Of a stretch of DNA of 64,000 bases, positions 1 to 14,700 are shown piece after piece; position 1 is the stretch's first letter; every line of letters begins with the position of its first letter. Source of the stretch: Tomocerus qinae. Lineage: Eukaryota; Arthropoda; Collembola; Entomobryomorpha; Tomoceridae. The DNA is taken from the NCBI GenBank assembly GCA_020055645.1, contig CM034546.1, positions 69,564,001 through 69,628,000 of the forward strand, in the 5' to 3' direction. The notes beneath the pieces were generated by a model that was given only the letters and a program-made list of their open reading frames with translations, did not search any database and was not told the origin of the DNA. Position numbers and translations under genes: made by a program.

Positions 1-577
1 ACTTCTAATCACTTGTTTAGCTACAATTATTTTCCTTTTAAGTTGGTTTCTTATTAACCTCCATCTACTATCGTGGATTCTGTATAATCTATTTTTTTTA
101 TTTATCAGTCTTTTAATTTCAGTAGTCATCCATGGTTTGTCATTTTCGTTCACTATTTTAGTTTTCATGGGAAAACTGAACTATATAGTTTTATTAGATA
201 TTCCTTTCGGGCAATGAGCCCATAGAACATGGCAATTTTTGTTACATTGATTTTTTTAATATTATAGTTTTAAATATCATTCTCTAATTCATTAATAAAC
301 CTTAATCTATTTAGCGCAGTCTTAACATTTAGATTTTAAATTCACATATCATATTATTATGAAATATTGTATTTGGTTTGATCATGTTACAGTAGGAGTA
401 AGTTTCTGACTCATTAAACACAAAAGTTTGCTTCTTAAAATACATCACATTTCAGTTTAATCGTAGTTGGGACCATATGGTAAAGTAATTTCTATACGTA
501 ACTTGCAACAAATAGCCAAGGATTTGTAATTGTTCTTTACATTAGAAAATAACTTAAAATATTCGTATTGATTATAA
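1..577. other. AT-rich intergenic DNA
   Basis: No coding exon, RNA gene or structured repeat could be supported here. The stretch lies just downstream, on the minus strand, of a decayed retrotransposon fragment. Confidence 0.5.
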
Positions 578-1081
578 TCAGAAATACTTGTCTTCATTAC
601 GGCTCGCATCCTTGGCTAGATCCCGCAATTTACTAAGATTGTGGGCAATTGTCTCGACATTCAAATCTGACCAAATGTGTGGTACTTTAAATTCATCAAA
701 AATTTTTCTTTGTTTGGTATGTCCAATTATATCTGATATCCTTATCAACCTTTGCACACTGCATTAAAGCTCTGAAGCATATTTAGGGTACCGATCCGCC
801 TCCATACCCAATAATTTATACAGATACAAAAATAATCTTTTAAAGATATTAACTTTAGTTTTATACCTCGAGGTTTCTAACCTCACAATGCAACTAGGTA
901 CCGTTGGTTTTATCCCTAGAACTTTTCTAATAAATCGTGTTTGGCATGTTTCCAAATCATCTATGTACATTAGACTCCACACTTGACTACAATATAACAA
1001 CGAAGAGAGAGCAATAGATAAACCCCTACATAGCATCACTATGAGAAGCTCTACTGTCTCGGCATTAAATCGGTGAGGATT
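578..1081 (-). mobile_element. Decayed LINE-type reverse transcriptase C-terminal fragment
   Basis: The minus-strand translation resembles the region after the reverse transcriptase domain of non-LTR retrotransposons. That region has a block like 'LLYCSQVW', then 'LETCQTRFIRKVLGIKP', then a run of basic and aromatic residues. It reads openly from about 1081 to a stop near 764 (after YASEL). The same frame then continues in a LINE-like way (QRLIRISDIIGHTKQ...) to a second stop at 578-580. There is no upstream catalytic YxDD region, endonuclease or poly-A tail in view, so this is a dead 5'-truncated or fragmented copy. The family was assigned by pattern only, and the clade is unknown. Confidence 0.55.
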
Positions 1082-2728
1082 CAAAATATCGAAAGACATT
1101 TGATAGAATGATTGGTAGAATGCAAAAATAAATGATCGAACACCGAATACAAAATGATGGAATGAAAACGAAATGATCGAATACCAAATGATGGAATGCA
1201 AAATCAGTCATAATAACATTTAGCCATGGTAACGTATAAACATATGTGAGCCGTTCAATACTATTCAATATAGTGATCTAGTAAGAATGCAGAAAAGTAA
1301 TAACGCAATTCTTACTACTTTTCTGGACTCTTAGATCATTGTATTGGATTGAAACGGTTCGCTCATATATTAACAATGATATCGGTCATTGTGATAAGCA
1401 TTTATTTGTGAGTGAGTAGTCCAGTTATGTGTAGTTACAGTGTAGTTATCAGTTATGTAAGTCGCTTTTAGTCTTTAACAATATAATATTATTATCTTTA
1501 ACAAGATAATAATATTGGTGAGATAAATTTGTAAAGTATATACTTATATAAATCTATAAAGCGTTGCGCCATCGTAATTTGTCAACAAACTTCCAAAAAG
1601 TGAGATGTACTTTGAAATGTAGGCCTATACTCCTAAATGATACCCCTCCAAGAATTTATTTACTCCCTCTTTGTCTTTTACCCTATTCCAAGCTGACTAC
1701 ATTTACACAGCGCTAATTTATCATTACCTTTTTGCGATTTTTAAACTTTTATGGGTAATATAATAATACAAACTTCCCAACCCTAAATTGGCATACACCT
1801 TTTGGCATTTTTCAAATTCGCTTTTTGGCATACTTTATTGGCATAAATTATACTTAATCACAAAATTAGTATTATGTGAATGGAATGTTGCAAAATGAGT
1901 TTTTTAGTGTCGTTAAAAATGACACACAAAAACGTAATTATCAAAGCAATAAATCTAAATGTATCCGCTAATCCATTCAGAGTAGCTCATTAGCAGTGCT
2001 TTTAGCAATGCCAAAAGGTGTACATATGAGAATTTGGTTGACTTCCCCATAAACATCTACCATTCCCAGTCCACATAACCTAAATCGTATTAATTCTATT
2101 AATTTGAATTCGATATTCGAACGTTTGTTTTTGCATTCTATCTTTGTGTGTTCGATATTCGAACATTTGTTTTTGCATTTTATCATTCGAACAAATGGCT
2201 TTTGATGTTTTAACCTACAATATAAAAAACATTGAAATCTTGTCTTCAAAGTGTCGTGATAGCCTTTTTAACTGTAAACAGGTAAACTATAAACAATTAG
2301 GTCTTCTCTCACAAACCCAATAAGAACCACCATGCTTATAATCATTCACATGATAATGGAGAATTTACCACAATGCACCATTCCTTCGTTTATTAACCAA
2401 ACTTCGTCTTAATATATTATAGTATGCATATTAGTTTTGACCTCGGAAGGAAAAAGATTGAAAGATAAAAAGATAATGAAAGCTCTCGCTCGACAGGGCC
2501 GCTGCGCCCGCCTCCCCCCGCCCCCTACTAAATACGTGCTTGAATGTATTGCCTTTTAAGATGTATTCCCCAATTTTATAAGTAATATTAGTCATAATTA
2601 GTAATATTATAAATTATAGATCAAAATGGCTAAATTTAAAAGGAGGTAAAAACAGATTTATAACTAGAAACGTAGAAAATAAGTTACAAGCTAGAGATTT
2701 AAAAATAAGTCAGAAATGTAGAATATGT
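1082..2728. other. Intergenic DNA with a degenerate hairpin and a short duplicated motif
   Basis: No gene was recognised. Positions 1231-1378 form an imperfect inverted repeat with arms of about 60 bases: 'tatgtgagccgttcaatac' on the left and its diverged complement ending near 1375. Positions 2105-2190 contain two tandem copies of a motif holding 'ttcgatattcgaac' followed by 'tttgtttttgcatt'. A C/G-rich patch at 2490-2525 stands out from the AT-rich background without matching anything I know. Confidence 0.4.
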
Positions 2729-5700
2729 TTAGTTATCATGTCCATATTTCCATATACCTTTAGCAGTGCCATATTTCATGTAACGGCCCATAGCTAATTT
2801 TTCATCAGAAATAATTTCCAGGAAATTAGGAACAACGGTTAAAATTTATTCGCTAATTCGGTATATTCTTTTTTTATCTTTTAACATTATTTCCGAAGAT
2901 GAGGCGTTAATAAGGGCACTTTTCAAATTCTCACCAAAAGTATCACTAAAAATAGAAATCCAGGCATCATTGTCCTTATTCCTAGTAACCGTAGCCATAA
3001 ACTCATCATCACTTACCACTTTCACTGGATACCCAAATTCAGAAAATATTTCTACCAAACTTTCAGTATAAATTGGCCGAGGAGGTGTGAAATTATATAT
3101 CCCTGGTTCAATGTTATCGTTAACAAGAAATTTGATTGTTAACTCAGAGGCATTATCCACAGGCATGAAACACCAGCCACCTTCAATCTCAGGCATTACA
3201 CCGTAGCGGACAAACAGCATGACAAAGTTCATAAATGTATTATTATCTACAGAAAATAATCCACTTCGACTGTCGCCTGCCAGCTCTAAGTATCTAACTA
3301 CGGTGCAAGGAATTCCTCGCTCATTTGCCTGTTCATCAACTTTTCGCATACAAATTTTGACAAAATGTAACCTGAATTTAAATTATCGCCATAATTACTC
3401 TCATCAGGGAAATCTTCATAAACGAATCCATCGTCATTTAATCGGTTTATCGTCGAATATGTAGAAGAGTAAAATACTCTTTTAGTTTTGACGTTAGAAG
3501 CAAATCGAAGGACATTTACGGTTCCCAATACATTCACAGATCGAATGTTAGTGATTCCTGATTTAGCCTTCATATACTTTTCGATATGATTTGCTCTTAC
3601 AGCCAAATGAATAACGCAATCAATGCTTACAGAAAGGTTTTCATAAATCTCTTCGGTTAACCCAAATTGTTTTTCCGCTATATTTCCTATCACTATTGAA
3701 ACACCTTCCAGATTTATTTCCTGTTGCAGTTGAAATTTTTTAATGGTGGCAAGGAGTTTCTTTCTGCCATTTTCTATGGAATTGCCTCTAATCAAACAAG
3801 ACACATTTAAATCGGGTAGTTTCAGAAGATCCCTTAGTAGGTAAACTCCAAATCTACCAGTGGCGCCTGTGAACAAAATATTTTTAACCTGTGAAGGTTT
3901 TGTGCATCTGTCGTATGCACTTTTAATATCTTCGGGCAAAACTGAATCCAGTTTTAAAACCTCAACATCATTTTTAAGAACTTCAATATCCTGTGACACA
4001 TTTACTTGTGTAATTTCAAATGTTTGTTCTGCCAAATGTTGACTGAGTGTGTGGATTGTTGGAAAGTCCAGCATTGCTGTAGCATTCAATGTAATTCTTT
4101 TGCCAACTATCTTTTGGAGTTTAATTTTGATTTCCACTCCCATCTATGAATCTAACCCCATATCCGAAAAGTTTTGAAATTCGTCTAACTGGTCTGACTC
4201 TGGTAATCTCAGTGTGTGTCTTATAACTTTTTGTAGATACTTTTTATATAAGAAACTCGTCCAGGCAAATCCAAAGCATTTATTTCAGCCCAAAACGCTT
4301 CAGAAGAAGCGATATCCTGAGTCATTGTACTTTCGTTTTCTTCGTCAATAAGTAATTCTGATAAGTAATTTCCCTTGTTACCAAATGCCTCTATTGTCTC
4401 CTTAATGTTTATCTGTGCAATAGCCAACTGTTTAAGATTAGGTCTTGACATGACAAACTTCAAAGCTGCTATTCCCTGTGTAGGGCTAAAAAAGGATACC
4501 CCAAACCTTCCTTTATTAAATGCATCAATGTTGGCAGATTTTCCTACTGTTGCCCAAGCCCCCCAATTTATCGATTGTGCTGGCAGACCCATTGAATGTC
4601 GATATTGCACTAAAGAGTCTAAAAACATATTGGCTGCGTTATAGTTACTCTGGCCTAAAGCTCCAATAAAAGCTGTAATTGACGAAAATACGACAAAATA
4701 GTCCAACGACAGATTTTTTGACAGATTATGTAAATTCCAACCTCCAGAAACTTTGGCGTTGAATACAGCTTCAAATTTCTCCCAAGTTTGATTCATCAAA
4801 ATTCCATCAGAAAGTACGACTGCAGAATGAATAATTCCTTTCAAAGGGGGCCATTTGTATTTTGGTAAACCAATATCTTCAAATAACTTTGAACATTGCA
4901 CCCAGTCACCAATATCTACTTGAAAAGTTTCAACCCGACATCCTTTGGCTTTCAATTTAGTAACTTCTTTTTGAGTGTCATCGTTTGGTACAGACCTAGC
5001 AACAAGAATTATATTTTTCGCCCCTGAATCTACCATCCACTTTGCAACTTCTAATCCAATTCCACTTAATCCCCCTGTAATCAAATATGTTGCATATTCT
5101 TCAAAATTGAAATCGTTTAAAAGCTGTCGACCATTACATTCTTTTACTTCAGGCATAAAAAGTACAATTTTTCCGATATGTTCGGCTTTAGCAAAATAAC
5201 TTAATGTCTCTCTAATTTGACAAATTGGAAACTTTCTATAAGGCAATGGGAAAATTTTAATCTCTGAACAATATTTTTCCAACAAGATTACATTTTTTTG
5301 CAAATCTTCTAAAGTTGATTCCTCCAAATCAAATATTTTGTATTGCACATCAGGTCTAATTTGCTTGACTTCTTCAGATGTCCAGATATTAACTTTTCCA
5401 ATTTCAATAAAACGAGCACCAATGCCACAGACATTTAAAGTGGCCTCCTTAAATCCTGGACCAGTTAATGAATTAAGGACAACGTCTACACCTTTCCCAT
5501 TAGTAGCCTTAAGTATCTCATCTTCATATGTCAAGTCTCGGGAGTGGAAAACATGTTCAATTCCTATCGATCTCAAATAAGTCCTTTTCCTATGACTTCC
5601 AGCTGTAGCAATTATGCGAGCTCCAATTAGTTTTGCGATTTGGATAGCAATCAAACCTACTCCACCAGAAGCCACGTGAATTAAAAGGGTTTCGTCTTTT

Positions 5701-8700
5701 TTTAAATTGGCTATAGGCACCAAACAGTTATAAGCTGTGTAGAAAACAGAAGGTAGTGTACATGCCTCAGAAAACGACAGAGTACTTGGGATTTTTACGA
5801 CCACACTTTCCAGTACAACGACATGGCTTGCAGCACAACTGTTTATTGTGATTCCAAAAACTCTATCCCCAATTCTGTTCGTGACAACTGCAGAGCCAAC
5901 ATCTGAAACAATTCCTGCAAAGTCGGATCCTATGCATTCATTATATTTACTTGTATACTGATCCGGTTGAAGTACAACAAACAGATCTCGAAAATTAAGA
6001 GCTGTTGACTTCACAAGCACCTCAATCTCATTTGGCTTCAATGAACACTTCAATGAAGGACGAAATTGCAAATCTTCAATTCGTTTTGAAATAGGTCTTA
6101 CAATGTTACAATAGTGAAACGTCCCTGAGGAAGTTTTAAGGGTGTCCTCGGCAAAAGCATTTGACACATACGCATTACAGATTTCTTATGGTTCCGATAC
6201 GAACAAATGCCATCTGTTCCCGAAAATAATTCAAAGAGGAGATCTTCAGCTTTAGCTTTCATATCTTTACAGTCTGGGTCTAAGTCTACTAATTTGACTG
6301 ACAAACTGTCACATTCGATGGCTGCTGTTTTAAACATACCGACTAATGTGGCCTTATGCGGTGAAACTGTCTTTTGGTTGTCAGTATTGTACACCCCGGT
6401 TGTTGCAGCATAAAATCGAGTGTTGAGATTGTTCTGAGAAATAATAAACTTCATAATGTTTAATCCAGGCAAGCAAATACGAGATTGATCTATTAAATCA
6501 TAATCAGAAATGCCTCTTAAGTAACAAAAGCCTTCTATACTATTTTCTTCGAAAATGGTTTTTAAACATCTTGTTACGTCTTCTAACACCATCATGTCTA
6601 AATAGAAAGCATTTAAATCGTCTTCTATTTCCTTGTATACTGATCTGGTTGAAGTACAACAAATAGATCTCGAAAATTAAGAGCTGTTGACTTGACTAGG
6701 ACCTCAATCTCATTTGGCTTCAATGAACACTTCAATAAAGGACAAAACTGCAAATCTTCAATTCGTTTTGAAGTAGGTCTAACTACAGTGAAACGTCCCT
6801 GGGGAAGTTTTAAAGGCGTGCTCGGCAAAGGCATTTGACACATACGCATCACAGATTTCTTGTGATTCCGATAACAACAAATTCCATCATCTCCTGAAAA
6901 TAGTTCATGGAGGAGCTCTTCTGCATTTACTTTCATATCTTTACAGTCAGGGTCCAAATCCACAATTTTAACAAACAAATTCCCAAACTCATTAGCAGCC
7001 GTCTTAAAAATGCCGACTAATGTGGCCTTGTGGGGCGAGATTGTCATTTGATTGTCAGTGTTGTACACCCCGGTTGTTGCAACATAAAAGCGAGTATTGA
7101 ATTTGTTGTTCTGAAAACTTCATAATGTTTAATCCAGGCAAGCAAATGCGAGATTGATCCATTAAATAATAATCAGAAAGGCTTCTTAAGTAACAAAAGC
7201 CTTCTACATTGTTGACGTCAAAAATGCTGTTTAAACATCTTGTTACGTTTTCTAACACCATCGTATCTATATAGAAAGCATTTGTATGGTCTTTTATTTC
7301 CTTATGATCACCAATGTCTTTAATCAAGTAAACATTTCGTCCACAAGACTCCAACATTTCCTTTATATGCCGGTAAATATCATCCGTATCACAGAATAAA
7401 ATCCAGGCCTTCTCTTTTGATGGAGTGTCCATCAATTTGTCTTTAATAACGGCACGAGCCGAAAGTACTCTAGCAATTGTATCCACGTCAGAAATGTTTT
7501 CTGACATGTCAAAGCCTGTACTTAGAAGAAGACGATCCCAGACATCTTCTTTAACATTTGGGTGATTTGGTCTTATTTTATAATCTGTGAATTTCCAGTA
7601 ATCTTCGAAAATACCGAAAACTATATCCTTATGTCGCTGTATACCTAACGCTTCCTGCAGAATGAAATATCCATTTTCCCGAATCAGAATTCTAACGTTT
7701 TTCAATGAGTCATGTAAATTTGATGTGGCATGTATTACGTAGGATGCCACGACTACGTCATAATTATATGGTGCGAAGCCTTGATTTAAGGGATCTTTTT
7801 CTATATTAAGAATTCCATAATCGATGTTACTCTCATCAGCAAATTTAACTTTTGCTTCGTCAATGAAAGAGGAAGCTACATCTGTGAATGTGTATTTGAA
7901 TGGAATTCCACCTTCCTTAAGCCCTTTTATAATTTCTGCAGTTGTGGCTGCATATTCTCCCCCTATTTCTAATATTCTTAAAATGGGGCACTTTTCTCTA
8001 ACTTTTAAGCCCAAATCTTTAAAAATCATTTGCAAATACACACTTGTACATTTGTTTAAATAACTCGTTTCCGCGCTAAATGCAAATTCCCTTATTACAT
8101 TTAAATGTGTGTCGTTGTTTTCAAGAAAAACTGAATGGGGAGTAATTTCACCTAAACACACCTTTGGAAGCTGCTCAATACAGTATTTAACAATGTGACT
8201 AACATCATGCCTTTTGTTAGTGATATTCTCTATTTTCGTAACCAATTCATCGTACTTTCGAATCTCTGTCTCTACTTCTGATATCGTTGGTAAGATTCGA
8301 ACAACTTTCCATTCACTGCTAGAACTTTGTTTTTCCAAATATCCATCCTCACAAAGAATATCAAAAAATCGGGATAAAATATTTTCTACAGACAATACAA
8401 ATCCACAGCTTTCGATAAAAGATCTAGAGTAAATGTATTCATCAATTTTCGGTTTAAATCCAACTGTAATCAGAAATTTCAAAATATGCGCTGTGCAAAA
8501 CTGAGGACTTAGAATTGAATCAAACTTTTTATTCAACTCGCTGTCGGTCCTTACAGCTTTGGATAGCCCTTGAAAAAATTCGTCAGAAACTACAAAAAAA
8601 TCATTTTCTGACAATTCTACCCGATTTTTTAGCGGGGCATCTCGTGAACGCCAAACTTCTTGATACATTGCAGGAATTATGTTCTTACCAGCATTTGCTA

Positions 8701-11700
8701 TATTTAAAAACAAGTTTACTGAAGTTCTTGCCATACGCACGCCCTCTAAAAAGACAAGTGGTTCATTGTTTATACTGTACAGAGTTACATCACCAATGTA
8801 TCTTCCCCGACAAACTGCATGTGCATAAAATAATTTTTGCTCTGGATAAAATTTATTAAAAGTAACCTTTTCTATAGCTATTGGCATAAATAAATCTTTA
8901 TCCTCCTCCTCATTAAAAGTTGAGGGGAGCAACTGTAACAATGCATCTACTGCAAGTAGATGGCGTAGGTATTTTTCCACCAGGTTATGTTCTTTTAATT
9001 CCAAAGAAACTTCTGAAAGACATTCGTTACCGGTTCTCCATATAGTAGTAATACTTTGAAAAGTTTCTCCAAAATTAAAACCATATTCTAATCCTCTTCT
9101 GTATATTTCTGATGCTTCTCCCTTCCTTTCGCAACGTAATTTAATTTTCTCTGCATCAAAATCATTAACCAATTTCGAAGCAGAACCTGTATCTGAAATT
9201 ACCATAGCTACAGCATACGATTTCCAACCCTTTTCATCATTGTAGCCATTGATGTTCTGAAACACAAATATCTGAATTTTCATTTTCCCTTCTTCGTCGG
9301 CAGGATACACCACAGTTTGCATTTTATATCGTTTTCCCATCTCAAGCACAAATGGAGCTTCAATAGAGAAATCTGTTATTGCAAAATTCTCTTTTAAAAT
9401 ATCCCTTGCACAAGATAAGATTATTTCTAGATGTCCTGCTGCCGGAAATACTATTATATTCGCCACTTGATGATCTTTAAGATATTCAAACTCTTTCAAA
9501 TCCAAATCATTTCCGTAGATACGCACGTTTTCGTGAGCCAATGAAATTTTTCTGCCCAGCAATGGGTGCAACTTTTGAGTAAGATGGTCTGTGTTATGAC
9601 TCTCTATCCAATATTTTCGACGTTGAAATGGATAAGTTGGCAATTCTAACTTTTGTCTTTCATTCAGAAGATCTAAACCTTTCCAGTTGATTGATGGACC
9701 ATTAGTGTACAATTTACCCATACTTTGTAGAAAGGTCATCGATCCTTGTTCTTTCCTTCGGATAGAAGGTAACCAAATGCTTTCTTCTATATATGACGAA
9801 TTAGCCATTCCTAATGCCAACAAAATTGGATGTGGGCCAATTTCAACGAATACATTGCACCCGTTCTCAAATAGGGTTGCAACACCTTTCTCAAATTGTA
9901 CAGCATCCCTCATGTGCTGAACCCAATAAGAGGGATTCAAATCATCAGATGCCCAAAGGTCACCAGTGTTCCCAGATACATAACTGCATTTAGGATGTTT
10001 CATGACAAACTTTTTGCAAAAGTTTTCATATAGTGATAAAATATCATCCATTGTTCGTGAATGATATCCTCGATTTGCTTTTAGTCTATGAATTTTCTTT
10101 CCTTTTTGTAAAGAAAATCCTTCAAATGCCAGTATGGATTCCACACTTCCCGCCACGACAGTTTCACGTGGGGAATTTATTACAGCAATATCTACTGCCA
10201 AATCAGTATTTACTTTTGAAAATTCGTTAATCAATTCTAATACGACAACTTTTGAAGCATGGATAGCTAACATACCACCTTCTGGTAACGATTCCCCTAA
10301 TTTACTCCATTCAACTAGTAAATCTATTGCGTCATTGAAACTTAAAATTTCCGCGGCCACAGCTGCTGCGTATTCACCAATACTGTGGCCCAGTACAAAT
10401 TCCGGCTTTACATCAAAACTTTCCCACAACTGCAACAAAGAGTATTCAATTGCAAAAATTGACAGCTGACTATACAGTGATTGTTCCAGTAAAGTTTTGT
10501 TCGATTCGTCCCATAGGGCGTCTTTCAATGAAATCCCGACACTTTGTTGTAAATAGTTATCACATTTGTCAAAGGCATTTCTGAAAACTATATTGGAATA
10601 ATGCAAATCCTTTCCCATGCCAAAATATTGGGATCCCTGGCCAGTAAAAAGAAAAGCTATTTTTGGTTTCGCAAATTTGAGGGTCGGGGGTTCAAATATA
10701 TGGTTTTCCAAATTCAAAGTCAGCTCTTTGATACTCTTGGCCACAAAGGCACTACGAAATTTAAAATCGGCTCTACCTTTATTTGCCGTGAATACAACAT
10801 CTGCTAAATTAACTTTTGAATTGCATTGGAAATATTCAATATATCGTTTTGACAAATCCAGGAGAGCTTTTTCAGACTTTGCGGAAATAGTAAAAATGTG
10901 ATGTGACTGATCAACATCCGGTTTATCTGACTGGAAACTAATTTGGCTATTCATTGGAGGTTCTTCTAAAATGACATGTACACATGGTCTTACACCAGCA
11001 TTTTTCAACGCTTCCTTCACCGCAGTTTCCTGACAGTGTTCACTTGGTGTTCCAAAACTGCACGAAGTTCCTTCGTTTGTTACACCAGAACCGCGAATAA
11101 TTCCCAAAATTCGGTCCCCATTTTTAATCGCATCTGGCAGTCGTTTCAAGACGACACCGGCAATGCCCTCGGCTCTTGAAAACCCATCAGCCTTTTCATC
11201 GAAGGTTTTACACTGGCCATCTTTAGCTAAAACAGGAATGACTGAAGAGGGAATATTTATAGATAGAATGTTGGCCCCTAAAACCAATCACAAATTCGTT
11301 TCTTGCTTTCTTAAACTTTCACTTGCTAAATGAATGCCAATCATTGAGGACGAACAACCAGACTCTATAGCTATATTTGGTCCGTTTAATCCCAAGAAGT
11401 AAGACACACGAGCAGATGTCGCTGAAAATGCACTACCGAAAACAACGTTAAGAAAATCTTAAGGAGAAGCATTTTCTGTCACAAGTCGTTCGTAATAGTG
11501 TTGCCAAACTCCAGTAAAAACTCCGGTATTCCCACCTAATAAATATAAAATAGAATCATTTTGTAATGTCACACTAAAATAAGATTTTGGTGCTTGTCTC
11601 TTGTTCTCTTTTTATCTCATTATGTGTCAATATGGGACCGGTTGTAAATTACTATTGCCGTGTCGTGTTTATAATGATCAATTGTTGCTTGCCTTTCAGT

Positions 11701-14700
11701 GAATGAGGATTATTTGCAGCATTCTCCAAGGTTTCCCATGCTACCTGTAATAGCAATCGTTGTTGAGGATCCATGAATGTTGCCTCCCTTGGACTGATTC
11801 CAAAAAAATTGGTATCAAACTCGTCAATTGGACATTTGAGAAATCCACCCCAGGATTCTGTAAATCGGGGATCATTCCGTTGGAAATCTTCGAGACGTTC
11901 AGATGGAATTGTGGATATTCCATCTCCGCCCCTTTTTAACAAATCCCAAAATTCATCAGTACTGTTGGCCCCAGGAAATCTGCAACTATATCCAACAATT
12001 GCTATAGCATTTTTGTAGTAACTCCTTTCACTGGTTTCAGGAAACAAACCCATATCTTGTCTTGTTGTTGTAAATTCAGCATTCAAGTTGTTGACAACCA
12101 TTTCATAATACGAAATCAAGGTATCTAATTTATCCTGAAATAGTAAATAAAATGATGTAATTTTAGGAAAGTAACTGAATATTATGGCATTTCTAGAAAT
12201 TATTAACACCTTAGTGAAAGAATCCATCTGTGTCGTCCTTTTTAGTAGAGTTATGTCTCCTACGTCAATTATTTTTGCAGAGTAAAGCCCCCTATTTTAT
12301 CAAAATAAATATAATGAACGCATAGCACATCCTACGTTATTAAATATATAGTAACCACTATTTCAAACATAATTATCGTATAATTTCATTTTATATTACA
12401 AAGAAATAAGTGTAATATAGGTATGCGGATGGTCAGCAATGTCAAATGACGGGAAAAGAGATTTAGAATAGATATTCAATAATTTATTGCCAATTTTTTT
12501 GAGCAATTCGTCACGCTAAACTACCTTTATATTATTGTATTTTCTGGATAAATATTTGGAAAGGGTGCGAAAAATTATCTAATATACCCATATATAAATA
12601 CGGATAGTGATTTATACTTTTTACAAGGAAATTTTTCATTGTATTATTTTTCTTTTTTATACGAAGTCATCAAACCAGGTTCACCATCATTAAGGGCAAT
12701 AATGATAACGTGAATGATTTAAATGATGTTGTTCTCACATTTCTGTAGATGTAGAGATTCATGCTTGTAATTCACACCATTAAGATAATCGGTGTGGACA
12801 TTTTCCACAGAACCTTGAATAGTATTGAATACGTCACAGAGTTCATTGCATTAAAGATTGATGCAGATACAATGAATTATTAGTAAAGTCGCCGCTACCC
12901 ATTTCGTAACCTTTCTATATAAATGGTAGTTAGGGGACCAATTATGTCGAGCGATTCAACTGTTTTTTCAAGCACTTTGTACTAAACGTGAAGGGAAAGC
13001 AAATTATTTTTAGCGAGGCAAACTAACTCGAGTTAGGCCATAACTATTTTCCTACATTTAGTGCTCAACTTACTCAACATTAGGAAGTGAATTGCTGATG
13101 TCATAATTGAAGTCCGCAGGAAGTTGACATAGAAACTTTTTATTTTTTTGCTCATCAAACATTGCATCAAAAACCTCCGATACTGAAAAGAGGAAATGAC
13201 GTACATTTTTCAGGCATAGATATAAATTGATGATTATAATCAAGCACGAATTTAGTAGGGGGCGGGAGGAGGAAGGGTAAATGAGAAGTGACTAATAACC
13301 AAAATGGGCAAAAGTCAAATTGGGGCTAAAAGATACGCAAAAGGATGTAAAATTTAGGTACTTGGCCCTTTCGCCCACTACCTACTTTGCCCCACTTCCC
13401 CAGGTAGGTGGGCAAATATAGTTTTGGTCGGCTAAAACTCTAGCTGTGCTTCACTATTTTTGGTGGGGCCCCTCTTGACCAAATTTCTGGATACTGGACT
13501 GATAAGAATAATCATAAAATTGATAATAATATACTCACAACTGCCAGGTGCATTGGTGTCCACATTTTCCAATAAACCACGACTCGAAACAAGTTTGGTT
13601 CGAGTGAGGAAAACTGAAGAGTCAAATTTATTTTCCTTATTTACATTCGTAACCGCCGCGAATGCAAAATTTTTACCGAGTTCAAACAACTCGTCACAAT
13701 TTTTTACAACCTGTACATGAATATAAAACCAAATATTAAAAGGAAAGATTGCAAATTATATCTAACGCATCTATTTTCAAAATAAGCACAACTTTCTTAG
13801 TATTTAATTAATATTAATAATATTAATATCTTTATTTAATTATATTCTTAATTTAAATTTGGACGTTTTAGTCAAAGGCAAAATGATGTTATTATTATAT
13901 TTAACATTATACAATCCTCAAAAGTAGTCTTATTATGTTGTTAGTTTGAATTACATCTTACCATTTTACTAGGGCTGAGAATAATGCAGGTGGTGTACAT
14001 TTGTAAGTGACAGCCCTGTATTTTTAATTGGTCGCTACAATTGAAGCCTGTAATCTTGATGCTTTGTGGAAGAACAACATCAAAATACCGGGCCAATCGT
14101 TTTCTTCAAAGACAAATAATCAAATAAATGTTGCATTGATCTGTAGAACTGTAATTGCTTGTTTCATTTGTGCCAGAAATACTAAAAATTATTTAAAAAT
14201 ATTCTGTGAATTACTTTACCCTTCAGTGGCATGGAAAACTTCATAAGATGTCAAGACAACGATATCAGCGACAGTGACAACACGGGAAAGAGATTTTGCC
14301 AAAACAATAGCATTTTCAACTGATGCTAGGTCAGCAACAACAGTTACCCAGGCATTCCTTCCTTCTGCAGGTTATTTATTATTTCATTGCACAATAGAAA
14401 CATGACAAATACATGTTTACAATATTAGGTATAATATTATTGTATTCTGTTCTAATTAACGCATCCACTAAGGTACAATAAATAATATGATTTTAAAAAA
14501 TCAACCCTTAATCAATTGCACAATTGTACTAAAATACTATAAAAATTTATTTTATTGGTTTTTAAAACTTGATGTTGGTTATGGAACATTTTAAATAGCA
14601 TATTATAGGTTTTAAGTGTTCTACAATGATAGTTGTACAATCTACTAATTTTTTAAGTACACATTTAATACCTGTTTTTTTAAATATATTAGACAGAAAA

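Noticed and set aside
2729..11535. Left PKS copy as a working gene with extra introns around the stops
   Set aside because: The stops and frameshifts sit inside conserved catalytic sequence, no splice sites bracket them, and the KS catalytic histidines are deleted.
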